From Pilaira anomala (lineage: Eukaryota; Mucoromycota; Mucoromycetes; Mucorales; Mucoraceae), in the NCBI GenBank assembly GCA_025716855.1, contig JAIXMQ010000018.1, forward strand, positions 1 to 64,000: 64,000 bases of DNA, in the 5' to 3' direction. A model generated the notes under the pieces. The model searched no databases, was not told the DNA's origin, and saw only the letters and a list, made by a program, of their open reading frames with translations. Of this stretch, positions 24,327 to 36,595 are shown one piece after another. Position numbers and translations under genes: made by a program. Each line of letters opens with the position of its first letter. Position 1 is the first letter of the stretch.

Positions 24327-26283
24327 TTTTTCTCATTCGACATATATAATAGTAATGAGTAGAGAAGCACACAGAGCTTTTAGTAAGGAGTAAATCATCT
24401 GTAAAAAAAAAAGAGTAATAACTAATCAGTTATGCAGAGTTTTCAGTGATTACTGCAAGTGTAACAACAAAAACTATACAGTGTAGTCAGTATAGAAAAG
24501 AAAATAGGCTCAGAAAGTTAATATTATTTACAAACTATTAACAAAATTTTCATGACACCATAATTAAAATGTGGCACTTTTTTTTTTTTTTTTTTCATCA
24601 GCCCATCTCCGGTTTAAAAATGATAGTATCACACCCATGGTGGCGAATATTTCTATTGTATTCTTAATTGAAGTATACTGAGCTAATTACATTATTAAGC
24701 GAGCGACATTGTTGACAATTTTTCATTCATTTTTAAAAAAAAAAGTTGTTCTCTTCACGAAATACTTATGATTGTTGATAAAGAACTGTTTATTTACTTT
24801 CTTTCTGTTTGTTTATCGTTAACAAAATTATATGCAACAATACATTTGATTATTTTTATACAGTGATATTTTATTTTTATTACTTTAATTGAGAGCATTA
24901 TTATTTTTTTTTTTTATGTAAAAGAACTGTTGAAAAGCATGAATTTTTCTTTTGAAGGATATGTTGCTTTTCTAAAACACAAATATCGCTTTTAATATGA
25001 CACAAGCTGACCAATTACCCAAGATAAGGCATCTATATATAGGCGTTGAATACGGATTTATATCTATATTGCCTAAACCATGAAATGTCATAAGTTCCAA
25101 AGTATTAATTAGAAGCTCACAGCATTTGTAAGTTTACATCTAGCAAACATAGTAGAAATGTAAGGCTGAAGTGTATAAAGCGTGTATCAAAAGAAAAAAA
25201 AAAAAGCGCATTGAAATAAAGAGCACCATATGATATAGCAGAAAAAGTTAGAACTTACCGTAACTTTGAGTCCCATAATACCACAATGAACAGGAAAAGT
25301 AAACTAATGAGAGAGTGTAGGTGGTTAAAAAACGGCAAACGAAAAGAGTTACATGAGTATTGTAAACTGCTGGATTGATTTTTTTTTTACATAGTCCCGC
25401 AAATCTTTGTTATTTTATCTATTTTTTATAGTATTAGGCATAATGAAGCGTTATGGTGATCTCCAGTAAGCATCCTTTCTCATCATGTTAGATACTCCAT
25501 TTGATAAAGTCTATAGTTTCTGAAAATGCATCGATTAAAAAAAAAAAGAACATTGTATTTGTTTATTTATTTATTTTCATCCGACTAAAAAACTATTTGC
25601 TTATGTTCTGTCGAGCTAAAAACAAACTATCTCCGAGTGTAATTTAGTCAGCAAATACAAAATATAATCTTATCCTTTCCAAACATTTTGCCCCTTCCAA
25701 GCCTAATATAATGGGTTTTTTAAATTCAGAAGCTTTTTATGCATTTAAACATTTCTAAAAAAATGTAAGGGTATACATGCTAATATTTAGATTGACATGT
25801 TTGGCGTATAAATAATACTTATAGTTTCCAAAACTTTTGAGATATTTGACCGAAAAGAAAAAATTCGAATTCATTCTAGAGTAATTGAATGAAGTTCAAG
25901 TACCAGTGTTTATTTTAGCTTCATTTTAAGTTTTTCTGCTGATTATTTAAAATGCTTTCCTCCTTGACACAAGATTTAAGTCAAAGCTATTTAAATAACA
26001 AACGTATTTTTCGTAGGAAAACAAAATAAAAGGAAAATCTGCGCCCTTACATATAGGTGTGCAGATATACTCTTTTTCTGCAATATATATATATATATAT
26101 ATATATTGCTTAATTCGATTATTTTTCATATAAATACTTCTAAAAAATTATCCTGATAATTACTTTTTAACAATCAGTTAATTGAATTACATCAAACAAG
26201 TAAGTTTAAATACATTATTCCAACCACTTAATAAATATTAAAACATATTTTATCGATTCACGTAGCTTTTAATAAACAAAAAA
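23972..26283. other. Gene-poor intergenic region, 2.3 kb
   Basis: No supported gene. The first 350 bp hold T27 (about 24061-24087) and A39-type tracts (about 24284-24322), likely the arrestin promoter side. The middle is plain AT-rich DNA. A TA repeat lies at about 26082-26106, and a purine-rich leader (TAATAAACAAAAAA) directly precedes the small secreted protein gene. No reading frame of more than about 75 codons looks coding. Confidence 0.6.
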
Positions 26284-26511
26284 ATGAAATCTGCTCTTGT
26301 CTTCTTGGTATTATTACTCAATGTTATTTACGTCTCTGCTGAGTGTGAATGGCGTGGAACCGCACCCTTTTGCGATGGCGAATGCCGCAGTGGATGGACA
26401 CAATATGCCACTGGCAAGTGGAGTAACAAATACGCGGATGGAACAGAGAGTAGTCCTGGTTTTGGGGATAGTTGTATGACAGGTACCAAGGCCTACTGTT
26501 GCAGAAACTAA
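26284..26511 (+). CDS. Small secreted cysteine-rich protein (75 aa)
   Basis: An intronless 75-codon frame. Residues 1-19 are a clear signal peptide (MKSALVFLVLLLNVIYVSA). The mature 56 residues begin ECEWRGTAPFCDGECRSGW and contain six cysteines, ending SCMTGTKAYCCRN, a pattern that fits three disulfides. Gly, Trp and aromatic content suggest a compact secreted fold. I recall similar CxWxGTAPFCxGxC small proteins in other fungi but cannot name a family. An AATAAA-type signal (AACAATAAAATA) lies about 30 bp after the stop. The gene stands alone in gene-poor DNA, 340 bp from an inverted-repeat element. Role unknown; an effector, antimicrobial or wall protein are all possible. Confidence 0.8.
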   Translation: MKSALVFLVLLLNVIYVSAECEWRGTAPFCDGECRSGWTQYATGKWSNKYADGTESSPGFGDSCMTGTKAYCCRN

Positions 26512-26852
26512 TGATTTGAAGTTTTATCATCGATCCAAAAACAATAAAATATTTTTCTTATGTAGCCAATTTTTTTTTATTTTTTTTTATTTGCGATACG
26601 ATTAAGTAGCTGCTTCAAGTCGATAGTTACAAATATGACTTTTTAAATATAGGTAGAGTAATATATATATATATAGTATGTGCTGTATCGTTTGTATTTA
26701 CTGGGATGTATACACAAATAAGTCACTTTCCCTACTCTCGAAAAACATTTGAAATATGTAAAAAAAAAAGCATGTTTTTTTCTCTACATAATAATGTGAA
26801 ATGATGAACTTTTTTAAAAGAGAGCCATTAAGATTAAAAGCTACAGTTTTTT

Positions 26853-28325
26853 AATACGGGAAATTTTATCACCCACCCATTTCCCCTCCCCCCCCAAATC
26901 ATATAATAGTTTTTTTTTCTCTTATTAAGATAAAATGAGTCCTTTTAAAGCCACCATTGCATTACGGTAGCAAATTTCTATGCTGTGCTAATTGTTTTAC
27001 TGACCTTAATTTGCCTTTTTTTTTTCGGTAAGGCTACAATGCATTACAATACGGATACGATAAGCTTCGGTTACGCTACAGTACGATACGCTACGGTTAT
27101 ACACTCTACGATACATATGAACATGGGTCTGGATGTCAATGAATAAATTCATCTCTTAATATAGAGTACCGAAAAAAAAAAAAAAGTTAGAAGCTCTGAG
27201 CTCTATTTATGAAGATGGTGAAGAGAACGAAATGGTTAAAAATATTTCGGATCGCAAGAAAAAAAAAAGGAGCTAGAATTTTTGTATCGAAATACAGTTA
27301 ATACTTTGCAGTTAAAATCAATTACGATTTTAGTTATTTCATGTATTAGCTCTTCTTTTGATAATTCTGCTAGGAGTGCTTTACTTCAAATTGACAATGT
27401 TAGATTAGCTCATTTTTGATAAGGGAGGTTTATATTGTCAAAAAATAAAGTAACTTTTCTTAATGGTATATCTACGATAATGACAGATTTATACTTGTTA
27501 TAGAGATTTCTAAGTTTCTATAAAAGGTATAAAAACCAAAAAAAAAAAAAAAAATCTGTTCGAACACCACTTTCGTGAACTGGTACGACAAGCAATCAAA
27601 AATGTAGATATATCTTACCGTTAAAAAGGTTTTAAAGCTTTTAGCTTTTAAAGGATTTATAATATAGAATTTAATGCTCTTTTTAATGATGTAAAAATCA
27701 AAGTACAATATTAATGAAGATTAATGGTTATTATTAGGAACTCAAATTACAGTTTTTGTAAGGGAAAGTATATTTTTGACATCTAAGCGTATATTTCTAA
27801 ATCTATAGAAAGGTGCTTTATACGTTTAGAGTTAAAAAATATACCTGCTATAACAAAAACTATAATTTTAGTTTCTCGCAATAAAACCACTAATCTTAAT
27901 AATGATTTTAGTTTTTTTTTGCATTATTTATTGGAAAGAATGTCGAATTCTACATTATAAAGTATTAAAAACATATAGTCCAAAACCTTTGTAATGCCAA
28001 GATATATCTACATGTATGACTTTTGAAAAAATCCAAAGCCTAAAAATACACTTTCTCAAGATTTAATTGGCTGAAATAAGTTTCCCTCTCTGTATATATA
28101 TATAAAAAAAAAGACCTTGTCTATTATAGGTACCTCTCTTTTTCTTTATCAAAAAGCTAACCAAGGTCAGTAAACTCACAGAATTTAGCGTAGGAAATTT
28201 TCTGCCGTAGTGCAATGGTAGTTTCAAAAGGGCTCAGGGGTCTTCTTGAAATAAAAAGTGGGTAGGTAATGGAGTTTCCCGTATTAGAAAATCCAGGTGG
28301 GGGCGAGGGGATGTTTAATTTTAAC
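26853..28325. mobile_element. Long-terminal-inverted-repeat element, copy 1 (about 1.5 kb, non-coding)
   Basis: Two diverged arms face each other. The left arm (about 26853-27007, read on the minus strand) and right arm (about 28163-28325, plus strand) share, in order, AAGGTCAGTAAA, then GCTACCGTAATGCAATGG (right arm GCCGTAGTGCAATGG), then AAAAGG(G/A)CTC, a G-run, and TTTCCCGTATTA near the outer end. The same arms occur inverted at 61398-62380. The 1.1 kb between the arms has no coding frame. Interpretation as a decayed non-autonomous TIR element (MITE-like) is inference. Exact ends and target-site duplication are not resolved. Confidence 0.6.
27040..27113 (+). repeat. Degenerate TACGATACGCTACGGTTA-type short repeat
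   Basis: Imperfect reiteration of TACGATACG, GCTACAGTACGATACGC and TACGGTTAYAC words, e.g. GGTTACGCTACAGTACG followed by ATACGCTACGGTTATAC. The block is inside copy 1 of the inverted-repeat element, just inside its left arm. Confidence 0.5.
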
Positions 28326-29578
28326 CTTCATCAGTTAATATGATGATAGATGATACAATATCAAGTATTCTCTAAATTTTATTGGTTACCGTAAACGATG
28401 AGGAATATAATCTGTCATCAGATCAAGATGCCTTTCATTGCTAAATCTGTCTATTAAGTCATTTTTTTTTCTCTTTTGAACCCGAGCTGAAACAGCTTGA
28501 TGCTATTGTGGTCGCTACTAATTTTGGTAACTGAGGAACATGCAATTCTTCCTTTTTTATGAGGAATAGTTAATGTAGTAGGAGGTTCTTTAAAGATCAT
28601 TACTGTTTTTTTTGGAATATTAAACGTCATGCAACCACCTATAGCGCATATCTTTATGTAATAATAATAAAAAAAAAAACTTTCGCAATTAATATATAAT
28701 GAAACTATTTGGCTATTACTGCATGCAGGCACTCATTATTGTACAGAAATAATTAATTTATTGTCCCAAGGTTTTTTCCAACTATAGTTTGGACAAAAGA
28801 AAAGACTGTGATTAGTCTAAAATAAACTTTTTCGTACTATGAAATCTCCCCCTTTTTTTAAAAAATTATTTTATATGTAAAAAGTGCATTCACCTCACTC
28901 AATCGGATGCAATGTATTAACAAAACTCAAGAAAAAATGACTAAATTTATTTTGCTTAGTTAAAACACGACATTCTGGAAGGTACTAACTTTATGAAGTA
29001 TTATTGTGTACGACAAGGCTAAGATTTTGGGGGTATATATTAAAAAGAAAAATAAACAGTTCAATTGAGATGATTTAATACAAAATATTACCTCTTGTCA
29101 TTCACTCGGAGATACAGGAGGATATTCAACAAAATGACATTGTTTAAAGGGCAACTGTTCCAAGTTACGTCAATTATCTATACTAAATTCAAAGCGAAAT
29201 GTGTTTCTTTTTTTAATATGAAGGAACTATAGTTTTGTGATATAATAACACATAAATTGATCTAACTTGCTTTGATTTAGGTATTGCAAGATCGAAAAAC
29301 AACATTTCAGCCTTTAAATGTTTCCTGTATACAATGGTAGAAAATCATTTAACTACGGAATAGAGAGGTATATACCAGATATATATCTATGATCAGGCTC
29401 AGGAAGAGCTTGATTCTATCTTCGCAACAACTCAAAATAGTCTTATATATCACCATTCTTAAATGAATGATGCGTGCTTTTTTTTTTCCACATTTTGATG
29501 GTTTAAACCACACCCAAGAATAGTTGACTTTTAAAATTATTTACAACTATCTAAAATCAGATCAGTTCTCCTAAGCAG

Positions 29579-29622
29579 TGTGTGTGTAAGTGTGTGTGCG
29601 TGTGTGTGTGTGTGTGTGTGTG
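29579..29622 (+). repeat. (GT)n microsatellite
   Basis: A nearly pure GT run interrupted by single A, C and CT changes, 150 bp upstream of the VPS9-domain gene and likely in its promoter. Confidence 0.85.
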
Positions 29623-29767
29623 CTTGTGACTCAACTCTTGGGTGGGAAATGTTTCCCTTTTTTCCCTTTTTTATTTTTTTTTATTCTCTTTTTTTCTTCT
29701 TTCTTCTTTTTCACAAACCCTTTTTTTTTTTAAAAAAAAAATACTTATATATAAAAAAGAAAAGACA

Positions 29768-31595
29768 ATGACTATACAATTCTTTCAAAAAAGTGGAATA
29801 AAAAAAAAGAAAGAGACTAATAAAGACACAAAAGAAACAAATTATCCAACACTTTCTTCGTTAATACAAAAGACTGCGCCAATAGAAGAACAACAACAAC
29901 AGCAACAACAACAACAACAACAACAACAACAAGGAACGGAACCACTACAATTAGAGGAATTTGATGACAACTTTTTTTATAAACATGTGATGACACACTT
30001 TCATTCTTTATTTTGTGAATCAGCCATTGTTTGTATACCTCATTCAAGGTCTATTGAAGGACTTGTCTTGACAAAAGACATTATTGGTAAATAACAAAAA
30101 GAGAGCAAGTGTGTGTGAGAGTGAATTTGATTTTTTTTTTATGCATAATTAAAACCCTTATAATAGAAACGCATTGCTTTCAAACATCTCCTTATTTTTG
30201 CGGTCAATTTAGAGCAACGAAACAAAAACAAAAGATTATTGAACTCGATAATCCGATCATTACAACGATTGAAGGATTTAAAGAAGTACGTACAGTACAT
30301 ATAATGGATGAAGAAATTTCCTACAAAAGAAATAACAAGATTAGCATATTATTAATAGATAGACTTTTGGAAGGCGAACCACCGGTAAAGTAAATAGTAT
30401 TCTTGTGAGAAAAGTGTGTTTTTATTTTATTAAATGAATTATTTTTTTTTCTTTAGAAATACAATTATCATAAACATGCTATTACTATTCCGCCTGTTCG
30501 TAACTCTAGAACGTGAGTCATCTGAATATATATATATATATATATCTACACGGCTCTTTTTAATTATGAAACTTGTTAATGAACCCCTAATTTATATAGT
30601 GATTTAGAATTCTTGAACATGTTTCCTGAAAATTTGGAAGCACTTTACGAATTACAAATTGCAGTACATGAATTTACTGATTCATATGTTTATATAAAAG
30701 GATACAATAAATGTACTGTGGAAAGAATACAACACATGTATATGAAGACATACAGAGTACAGTATAAAAAAAAAAAAAATATCATCTCAAATGTATAAAC
30801 ATATAACTAACTATTAAATATCTGCAGACTATATTACAAAGAAATAAATTACTACAGGATTCATGTCGTACACCGTCTGAGCATGATCAATTTTTAGAAT
30901 TAGTAGAAAAGTAATGTAGTGTGTGTGTGTGCTATATAAAGTACATCTCTTTTTTTTTTCCAAGAAAAAAAGAATGAATGATTGACTGACTAATATATAC
31001 TTTTTTTTTTACTTTTATTTTTTTTTTACATGTAGCGTTGTCATGAGTTTCTTGCATAAAAAGATTTGGATTCAATCATTACAATCATTATTATCTTCAC
31101 AAGATAATTATCTCGACACAGTGTGTTATACATATTCCAACGTTACATTATCTCAATACTCTATTCGATATCCTATTTCAGAAATGAACTTGACTTGCTT
31201 TCAAGATGCTATTACGAATTTTAAAAGACTGGATTCTGATAATAGTGCAATTACAGATCCATATAAAAACACAAGCACAAAGCATCCTCAACTTGCTTTT
31301 ACTCCACTTGAAAAGCTCACTGTTTTAAAAACTACTTTGGATCTTATTTCTTCTGCAGTCTCTGATTACGTAAAGAATTTTGGCAACGGTAGCAGTGGTA
31401 AAAGTGTATTTTATATATCAATGATTAGCATGCATGTACTCATTTGTTTTTCAATAGATACTTCGGTTACAGCAGATGAGTTGATTCCTTTACTTGCATT
31501 TGTAATTGTTCAAAGTAATGTACCTAGACTTGCAAGTTTGATCTATTATATGCAATATTACAGATTAGCTAGAATGGTAGAAGGATCTGTATACA

Positions 31596-31633
<38 letters not shown>

Positions 31634-32735
31634 TTAGACTTATACTTATAATCTTTTGACTTTTAGTTTCGTAGTTACAACAATGAAAACAGCGTGTGAG
31701 TTTTTGAAAGATGATCCGCTGTCATTAAACGATGCAAGTTCAGTAGGCTCAAGTATCTCAGCGGGCTCATTATCCACGATTAATCTATCACCTGAACGAT
31801 CTCGATCTGTATCATTCAGTTCAGCAAATAAATTTGGAAAGCCAATCAGTGCGCCACCTCATCACGTTAATTCAGCACGTTTCTCACTCAATCATCGTAA
31901 ATCACAGAGTGCAGATTTGTATGGGCTTGTCGATTTAACGATGAGTGGAAGTAATAGTAATAGTAGTATACATCCTTCACCTTTGGAACAAGAAGTATTG
32001 GATGTAGACCTTGAACACGATCATTATAGTGCGAGTAGTGCAAACAGTAGTAATAGTAACAGTAGACGAAATTCAGCTATTCTTCGACCTCATATCGTAT
32101 TACCTAATCCACGTCATGGAGAAAATCGAAAGAGTTTGGATATCCCAAATGATTGGTTATTACCGAATTATGCAACATCAACAAATACAAATACAAATAC
32201 TACAACATATCCTGCTGCTACTGCTGCTGCTACTACTACTACTACTGCATCCACGATGACTGCAACAAATAACACAAATTATTATAATAACCGATACAAA
32301 TTAATTCCATCACGAAATTTAGGTTTATCAAAACCTATGGTCACCACAACATTTCCTTCTATATCCAATTCTACACCTTTACCAATTGATTTATTAAGTT
32401 CATCATCTACCGATACATCACCTGTCACATCTTCATCTTCACAACATACCATTGATACAACACCTAGACTTGGTAGATCACTTAGTACATCTACCGTAGT
32501 TAAAAAGAAATTAGCTCAACCACCTAAAGTAATTAATATACGTGATCGTATTTCATTTGATGGTACCAGAAGACCTGCTTCGATTTGTATCGATACAAGA
32601 TCACTTCATAGTATTGAAGATGGAGCAGAAGATTCAGAAGAACTTATGGGTGATTTCTTACGTGGACTTAGTAAAATAGACGGCAATGTTGTAGGCGAAA
32701 GAACTGGTTCAATTAAATCATTTAGGCAGTTTTAA
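29768..32735 (+). CDS. VPS9-domain Rab5-type GEF, VARP/Vrl1-like N-terminus (800 aa)
   Basis: Eight exons (29768-30086, 30167-30384, 30457-30512, 30600-30756, 30828-30910, 31036-31397, 31458-31596, 31667-32735). After a polyQ run near residue 40 comes a conserved segment (VCIPHSRSIEGLVLTKDII, SPYFCGQF, KISILLIDRLLEGEPP) that resembles the N-terminus of VARP/Vrl1. The VPS9 domain follows at about 330-470: PLEKLTVLKTTLDLIS, then DTSVTADELIPLLAFVIVQS, NVPRLASLIYYMQYYR and SFVVTTMKTACEFL, containing the Asp and Tyr/Thr positions used for Rab5-family nucleotide exchange. The C-terminal 330 residues are Ser/Thr/Asn-rich and disordered. No ankyrin repeats are seen, unlike animal VARP. Inferred role: activating Vps21/Rab5-type GTPases at endosomes. 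The VPS9 call is firm; the VARP/Vrl1 link is tentative. Confidence 0.82.
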
Positions 32736-32866
32736 ACGATACCTTTTTTTTTTCTTTTTTTTTTTTGTTTTTTTTTTGTTTTTGTTTTTTTCTTTTTAAT
32801 AAAGTGAGAAATATTTTTATTTGTTTATTTATTTACAAAAATTGTGTATAATGGTATAATAATAAT

Positions 32867-34531
32867 TTAATTCTTTGCAGTGAAGATTAAAGGATCTTCA
32901 CAGTTCACATTCATCACACCACCCATACGTTGAACAGGTACAGGTCTCTTTCCACTTGCAACCTTAATATCAAAATTCTTTAAAAGATAAACTAAAGACA
33001 TTTGAATTTCTTGAACAGCAAAGAAACGACCAGGACATAAATGTTTACCCATACCAAAGGTAACGAAATCTCTTGCGGGGGTAGTACTGATTCTATCCAT
33101 GGATTTAGTAGGGTCCATATCATCTACTTCAGCACGGTTTGAAGTGAGTTCAAAGTTCATTTGACGTAAATTGATTTCAACCATTTGACCTTTAGGTACT
33201 TGATAACCATTTGAGAAAGTATAATCACGGATTGCCTTCTTAGCATGACCTAAAGCATCAGAACCTTGACGAAGTACTTCACGCATAAAGTTATTCAAGA
33301 ATTTCATTTTACTCAATTCTTCATGAGTGATAGGAGAAGTACCAGGACAGACACGGTTGATTTCTTCCATTAATTGAGCCAATAAATCAGGACGGGCTAA
33401 TAACCAATAAAGACTGAAACTTAAGTTCATAGAGGTAGTATGAACAGAAGCAAAAGCGACCATCAAGATAGCATGAGCGATTTGAATGTCATTGTAAGCA
33501 ATGGTATTTCCTTCCTCATCAATTTCAGAATACTCGATAAGACCTTGCAAGAAATCATCAGGAAGATTATGTTCGACACCAGCTTCAGCAGCTAATCTCA
33601 TCTTTTCACGACGTTGAGCAATAACAGGACCAATATGCTTTGCCATGACATCGTTATGTTTATGAGCAGATTGAACATAAGGTAAGATCAATTTGTGCAA
33701 GAACTTGGGTACGGCTAAAAAGATACCGACGTTCTTGATCACATCGTTGGTGAAACCGGCAAATGACTTGATGACTTCTTTATCTAATGCGAACTCGTCA
33801 CCGACTAAACTAGGCACACTCATATAAGCAACAAAGGATTGAAGAAAGTCGCTAGGACGATTAATGTAGTTGACCTTTTTGGTAAGTAAGACCTTGACAG
33901 CGTTTTCAAGACCGAATTGAATACCAGGTACTAAATTGGACATCTTGGAGTTGGCAAGTGCTCCCTTGGCTACGACTGGGTTGACTTTCATACCGATGTC
34001 CATGACAACTGGGTCACATACATAATCAAGATGAAGAAGGTCTATTTACTTATAATGTTAGTGAATTTGTTTTATATATAAAGTATATATATATATATAT
34101 ATATATTTACCTCGAACAACACCCTGATCCAAGGATAAATCTTCAGTATCAGCCTTTAAAGCTTCTTCACCAGCTTTACCATTTACAACAGTGACGGTCT
34201 TACCGAACATACTAATGGTATAAACTTCACCATATGTTTTAATACACCAATCAATGAATTTATTTGGCATGAACATCAAGTATAAACCATGACCAAAGAG
34301 TGGGAGACTGTAAGAGGCCATAGGAGGTAAATTTAACTTTTGACGCTTTGCTTTGATATAAGAAGACAAGTTGTATAAAGTAAGGAAGGTAGCTGCACCA
34401 ACAAACATTAACTCATTCTTGCTGGAACGTTTATACATATCCGTCAAACGATGTGTGACAGGAAATTGCTTGATTAATTGTACTGCATTTTGAATAGGTG
34501 CGTTTGTGCTTAATTTGTTTAAATAATCCAT
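32867..34531 (-). CDS. Cytochrome P450 (531 aa)
   Basis: Two exons (34531-34111 and 34041-32867). An N-terminal hydrophobic segment at about 40-58 (ELMFVGAATFLTLYNLSSYI) followed by basic residues and a proline hinge (LPPMASYSLPLFGHG) anchors it to the ER. The I-helix reads ASVHTTS (oxygen-activation motif), the K-helix ExxR is EVLR, and the heme-binding loop is FGMGKHLCPGRF with the axial Cys. All catalytic landmarks are present, so it is probably an active monooxygenase. The substrate cannot be told; many Mucorales P450s of this intron-poor type are orphan enzymes. It is convergent with the VPS9 gene (131 bp between stops). The intron near residue 140 contains a TA microsatellite at 34083-34107. 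Confidence 0.93.
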
Positions 34532-35613
34532 TGTAAGAAAGAGAGAGAGAGAGAGTAATGTTTTTTAAAAAAAAAAATTAGAGGGAGTTTTTATATGAAT
34601 TTTTTTTTAAAGACCCTATTTAAGGAATAAAGAACAGAATGAATTTCTGTTGATGTCTCCGTTCCCTTTATTTTATTTATTGCATTTACACTCAGTAGAA
34701 TTCGGGCCTAATGTTGGGCCGGTCCTATTGTTTGGCCGAACCTATCGTATTACATGACAATTAAAAAAAAAAAAAATCAATACCGTCATAGTTGACTCAG
34801 GATTCAATTTTGCATCATTAAGTATTTGTTATTGTATATAAAAAGGAAATGATAAATTTGCTTCCATTCATAATAACAAAACGAGATAAAAGTACTTTTT
34901 TTTTTAAAGAAAATAAGCTATGTATTCATTTTTTTTTCTTTCAGAAAGATCTGCGCAGAATCTTTTAAATATCAGATATAGTTTATCGATCACACAGAAA
35001 TGTAAGCCCTGAATTGTTTTATGCTTGTGTGACAAGTCCTGCGCACACAACGTATTCAGAAATCTCGGTCAAAGAACAATGTATTACACATGTGAGGCTG
35101 GCCAAAACAAGTTTACTCTTGTATTTAATTAATATATTTTGAGGTCAATTGATTGATGTTATTTTTAACCCAGTAGATAAACCTTGAAATTAAAAAGAAA
35201 AGCAGGAATAAAACATTATTGTTGTCGAAATCATTTTTTCATGGGAAAATTTAAGCTATTATGTATAACTATGGGAACGACGGATAAAAGATGACTTCTC
35301 CTAGATATTTTATTATTTTGTTGTTATAATGTATCTTTTTCTTATTAATAGATGTATTACTTTTTAGCAATCTCACTTTTTTTTTGTTCAATATGACGTT
35401 TTCAAATCACACCACCACCTGTTACACTTGTCATCATTATAAAATATTTTACCGTAACATCATAAAAGTTTAGGCTCATATAAATATATCATACTTTAAA
35501 CACAAATTGTAATAACTTGTAAAAAAAAAAAAAAAAAAAAAGAGAAACGATTTTATTTTATTAGTACCTATCTGTTGTTATATTAAAAAAAAAAAAATTA
35601 ACACATCTCTTAA
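34532..35613. other. Intergenic region, 1.1 kb
   Basis: No gene seen. GA repeats at 34539-34555 are the P450 leader. A purine/A-rich tract lies at 35520-35542 and 35586-35598, near the 3' end of the next minus-strand gene. The rest is ordinary AT-rich sequence. Confidence 0.6.
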
Positions 35614-35889
35614 TCAGCCGATTTGTCCATATTCTGTCAAGTTTACAGGTTCACTATTATAATGATCTCCATCATCATCATTATCATCTTCCTGTGCTGA
35701 GAATGATTCATCAGCAATGGCTTCATTGAACTTTCGGATAGATTCAGCTGAATAATGATACTTGCGTTTTGGCTTGTTTGCAAATGCAGAGATATATTGA
35801 TTATTATTAGATGAACTTATAGGTTTAATAACTACTTCGTTTTGGCACGAGTTAAACGCCATGGGGTTATTAATTGCAATACAACTCAT
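35614..35889 (-). CDS. Small hypothetical protein (91 aa), intrinsically disordered
   Basis: A single open frame from ATG at 35889. The protein has a Ser/Asn-rich first third, a well-composed central segment KPKRKYHYSAESIRKFNEAI with a basic patch followed by a helix, and an acidic end (EDDNDDDGDHYNSEP). This shape of a short basic-helix motif in a disordered chain resembles small regulatory or inhibitor proteins, but I recognise no family. No TATA signal is clear. Coding status rests on length and composition in AT-rich DNA, so confidence is moderate. Confidence 0.5.
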   Translation of the reverse strand: MSCIAINNPMAFNSCQNEVVIKPISSSNNNQYISAFANKPKRKYHYSAESIRKFNEAIADESFSAQEDDNDDDGDHYNSEPVNLTEYGQIG

Positions 35890-36595
35890 TTCGACAACTA
35901 GTTTATATAAAAGAAAAAAAAAAATACGTAAAAGAAAAAAGCCGTTTTTTTTTCGTGAGAAACTGGTTTTTGAAGGTAAAAGTATTGAGATCCAATGAAA
36001 TTATGATTTTTGAGACATTTTTTACAGAGAGGCTTGTTTGTTTGTTTGTTTACATAGTTTAGACATGGCAAGAGAGTGTATTTTTTTTTGTCAAAATACA
36101 CTCAAATGAGACTTTTTAAAAAGAATGGATAATTTTGGATATGCCAATATTTGCTTTAACAAAGATTCATTAACTTCTTTTCTTTTTAGTACTTGCCATA
36201 ATTATCCGCGATTTTTCGAACCTTTGAGATATAAGATATAACACTTCCTTCAGTGAGGTTTTTCACATGCCGTATGTTTTCTCGTTTGCAAAGGTGTGGA
36301 AAAATGAGTAGTTATCAAAATGAACTTTGACCAATAAAAGGCCATTCAAGAACAGCTTACTTTTATTGGAGCCATTTGTGTGTACATGTGAGTTCTTAAC
36401 CATCCGGGTGAATCATGTTCGGTTCGAGCAGACGACGAGAAATGCTGTGACTCTGTTATTGACAGAATTTTTTTTTTTCTTTAAATAACCTTGCGTTTGT
36501 AGAGTATTGAACTCCTGTACTCTTTTATTATTTTATATTAAGCATAATACGCATTTTTTTTTTTTTTTTTTTTTTTTTTTTAGTATTAATAAAAT
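35890..36595. other. Intergenic region between divergent genes
   Basis: No gene. Contains a GTTT tetranucleotide run (about 36033-36050), a run of T at 36552-36581 directly before the TFIIIC subunit ATG (leader side), and otherwise AT-rich sequence serving as promoter for both sides. Confidence 0.6.

Larger units (their letters stand above)
26512..29767. other. Gene-poor intergenic region, 3.3 kb, carrying a long-inverted-repeat element
   Basis: No supported intact gene. It contains the inverted-repeat element at about 26853-28325, a degenerate TACGATACGC-type repeat near 27040-27113, and a GT microsatellite at 29579-29622. A minus-strand frame at about 28454-28640 looks faintly coding (MTFNIPKKTVMIF... 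to KREKKMT) but has no recognisable domain or clear start and could be a relic. The CT/T-rich block at 29655-29735 is the leader of the next gene. Confidence 0.55.

Noticed and set aside
28454..28732. A 92-codon minus-strand frame that looks partly coding
   Set aside because: No domain, signal or conserved start, and a poly-Phe/Tyr stretch from A/T runs. Mentioned in the gap description but not called a gene.
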